Below are positions 4,725-5,450 of a stretch of 5,450 nucleotides of DNA, piece by piece (the first letter of the stretch is position 1; the number at the start of each line of letters is the position of its first letter). Both the position numbers and the translations under genes were made by a program. The DNA comes from Thermoplasmatota archaeon (GTDB taxonomy: Archaea > Thermoplasmatota > Penumbrarchaeia > Penumbrarchaeales > Penumbrarchaeaceae), in the NCBI GenBank assembly GCA_016929175.1, contig JAFGJI010000266.1, positions 1-5,450 on the forward strand, written 5' to 3'. The notes beneath the pieces were generated by a model. The model was not told the DNA's origin. It made no database searches and worked only from the letters and a program-made list of their open reading frames with translations.

Positions 4725-5450
4725 ATGATCAAGGATGGTATACTGACAACTTCACTCAACTACGACCACAACTGGGTCATCCTCACAAATACCCTCAACA
4801 TGAACAAGGACCACAGGGGTTTCTTCAGACACAGGATCAAAAGATACTCCCGAACCGTTGTTATCTTCCACATTAAAAGAGATGCGAAGAGAACATTATC
4901 GTATCTGGTATCGAAAATACCATGGGGGCTTTCAGACAGGGAAGCGGAAGAGCTACTTGGGAGAGACTGCAAGAGACCTCTCAGAGAACGGGAAGAGAAA
5001 AATTCCATCCAGTCCAGGTTGATAAAGGGTGAACGTATCTATCTCAACAGGACCAAAAAGAAAGCGGATATCCGGATGAAGGAGAGAAGGATCAATCCGA
5101 TGAGAAGCAAGGTATTGCAGAGGATGAAGGCCAGAGTGAAGAAATTATTCGATACACATGGTGACAATATCCAGTCTGTTGAGGACGGTTTCAGGTATCT
5201 TGGCCAGACGGTCCTGACCAGGTTCGGTATAGACCTGGGAAATCAGAGTGGCAATAAACTCGTCGAGATGATATCTGAGAGGTCGCACAGACATCTTCGA
5301 GCTGGAGTTGAGAGAGTATTTTCTCGATTGAAGGCTTTGAAATCATTCGAGAGACCCAAAGCGAGAGATCTATCAACTGTGATAAAGACCGTATGGTTCT
5401 GTATGATAGGTCAGCTTGTTCAGGCTAAGACAGCAGTCGAGAAAGGTTTG
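4725..5450 (+). CDS. transposase-like protein, partial, runs off window
   Basis: An open frame of 242 codons from ATG 4725 with no stop before the window edge; the frame itself is open from 4644. The N-terminal half resembles the DNA-binding part of some archaeal insertion-sequence transposases. A winged-helix-like block lies at about 4881-5050 ('GLSDREAEELLGRD', then a basic stretch and 'LIKGERIYLNR'). The C-terminal block (about 5286-5430) has 'RAGVERVFSRLK' and a hydrophobic 'TVIKTVWFCMIGQLVQA' helix, typical of the end of DDE transposases. Glu at 5310-5312 would be the third catalytic acid. Only about 65 residues lie between the two blocks, too few for a normal catalytic core with its two Asp residues, so the enzyme is probably inactive or internally deleted. 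The protein is very rich in Lys and Arg, as expected for a DNA binder. The initiation codon is uncertain: no ribosome binding site precedes 4725. Confidence 0.6.
   Translation, partial: MIKDGILTTSLNYDHNWVILTNTLNMNKDHRGFFRHRIKRYSRTVVIFHIKRDAKRTLSYLVSKIPWGLSDREAEELLGRDCKRPLREREEKNSIQSRLIKGERIYLNRTKKKADIRMKERRINPMRSKVLQRMKARVKKLFDTHGDNIQSVEDGFRYLGQTVLTRFGIDLGNQSGNKLVEMISERSHRHLRAGVERVFSRLKALKSFERPKARDLSTVIKTVWFCMIGQLVQAKTAVEKGL

Larger units (their letters stand above)
4538..5450 (+). mobile_element. remnant of an insertion sequence, ends not found
   Basis: The region after the exported-protein gene holds a transposase-like frame running off the window and a damaged 5' part. Neither terminal inverted repeats nor a target duplication can be defined: the right end is outside the window and the left end is somewhere between 4538 and 4599. 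The 8-bp inverted repeat at 4572-4607 is a candidate part of the left end. The extent given is therefore the region, not a true boundary. Confidence 0.5.

Noticed and set aside
4760..5008. 82-codon minus-strand frame inside the transposase-like region
   Set aside because: The plus-strand frame is longer, continuous and carries transposase-like motifs; this is its shadow.

Overview
The window looks like a piece of an archaeal chromosome. Several genes follow A/T-rich TATA-like boxes at the archaeal distance (about 25 bp before the expected transcript start). Shine-Dalgarno sites are strong GGAGG/AGGTGA types, and one gene fits a leaderless transcript. The gene content (DUF4234-like and TM2-like small membrane proteins, a two-CBS protein, an archaeal/bacterial-type glycine C-acetyltransferase) would suit a Thermoplasmata-related or methanogen-related euryarchaeon. 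That placement is inference; no marker gene is present.

Layout. Positions 1-284 hold no convincing gene, apart from a possible ten-codon tail of an upstream gene at 1-33 and a promoter for the first gene. From 285 to 2030 there are three plus-strand membrane-protein genes, each with its own promoter and so probably not one operon: a DUF4234-like protein, an 87-residue TM2-like protein followed by a clear hairpin-plus-T-tract terminator, and a four-helix protein with two Cys clusters. The last of these converges on kbl (glycine C-acetyltransferase / 2-amino-3-ketobutyrate CoA ligase, minus strand) with only 12 bp between stop codons. kbl is divergent from a two-CBS-domain protein across a 144-bp shared promoter region.

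From about 4040 onward the character changes. An AT-richer gene (4193-4537) encodes a small exported protein with four Cys in its mature part. Directly after it comes a transposase-like reading frame that runs off the window. It keeps a winged-helix-like N-terminal half and a C-terminal block typical of DDE transposases (the 'VERVFSRLK' motif with the third acidic residue). It seems to lack the space for the first two catalytic Asp residues, and its 5' end is cut by an in-frame TAG. This is best read as a decayed or internally deleted insertion sequence next to a possibly transferred gene.

How the genes work together: kbl acts in threonine/glycine metabolism, and no threonine dehydrogenase partner is in view. 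The CBS protein may sense adenine nucleotides and shares the intergenic region with kbl, but nothing shows a functional link. I see no CRISPR array, tRNA, rRNA or clear novel multi-gene system. The most unusual part is the 3' mobile region.
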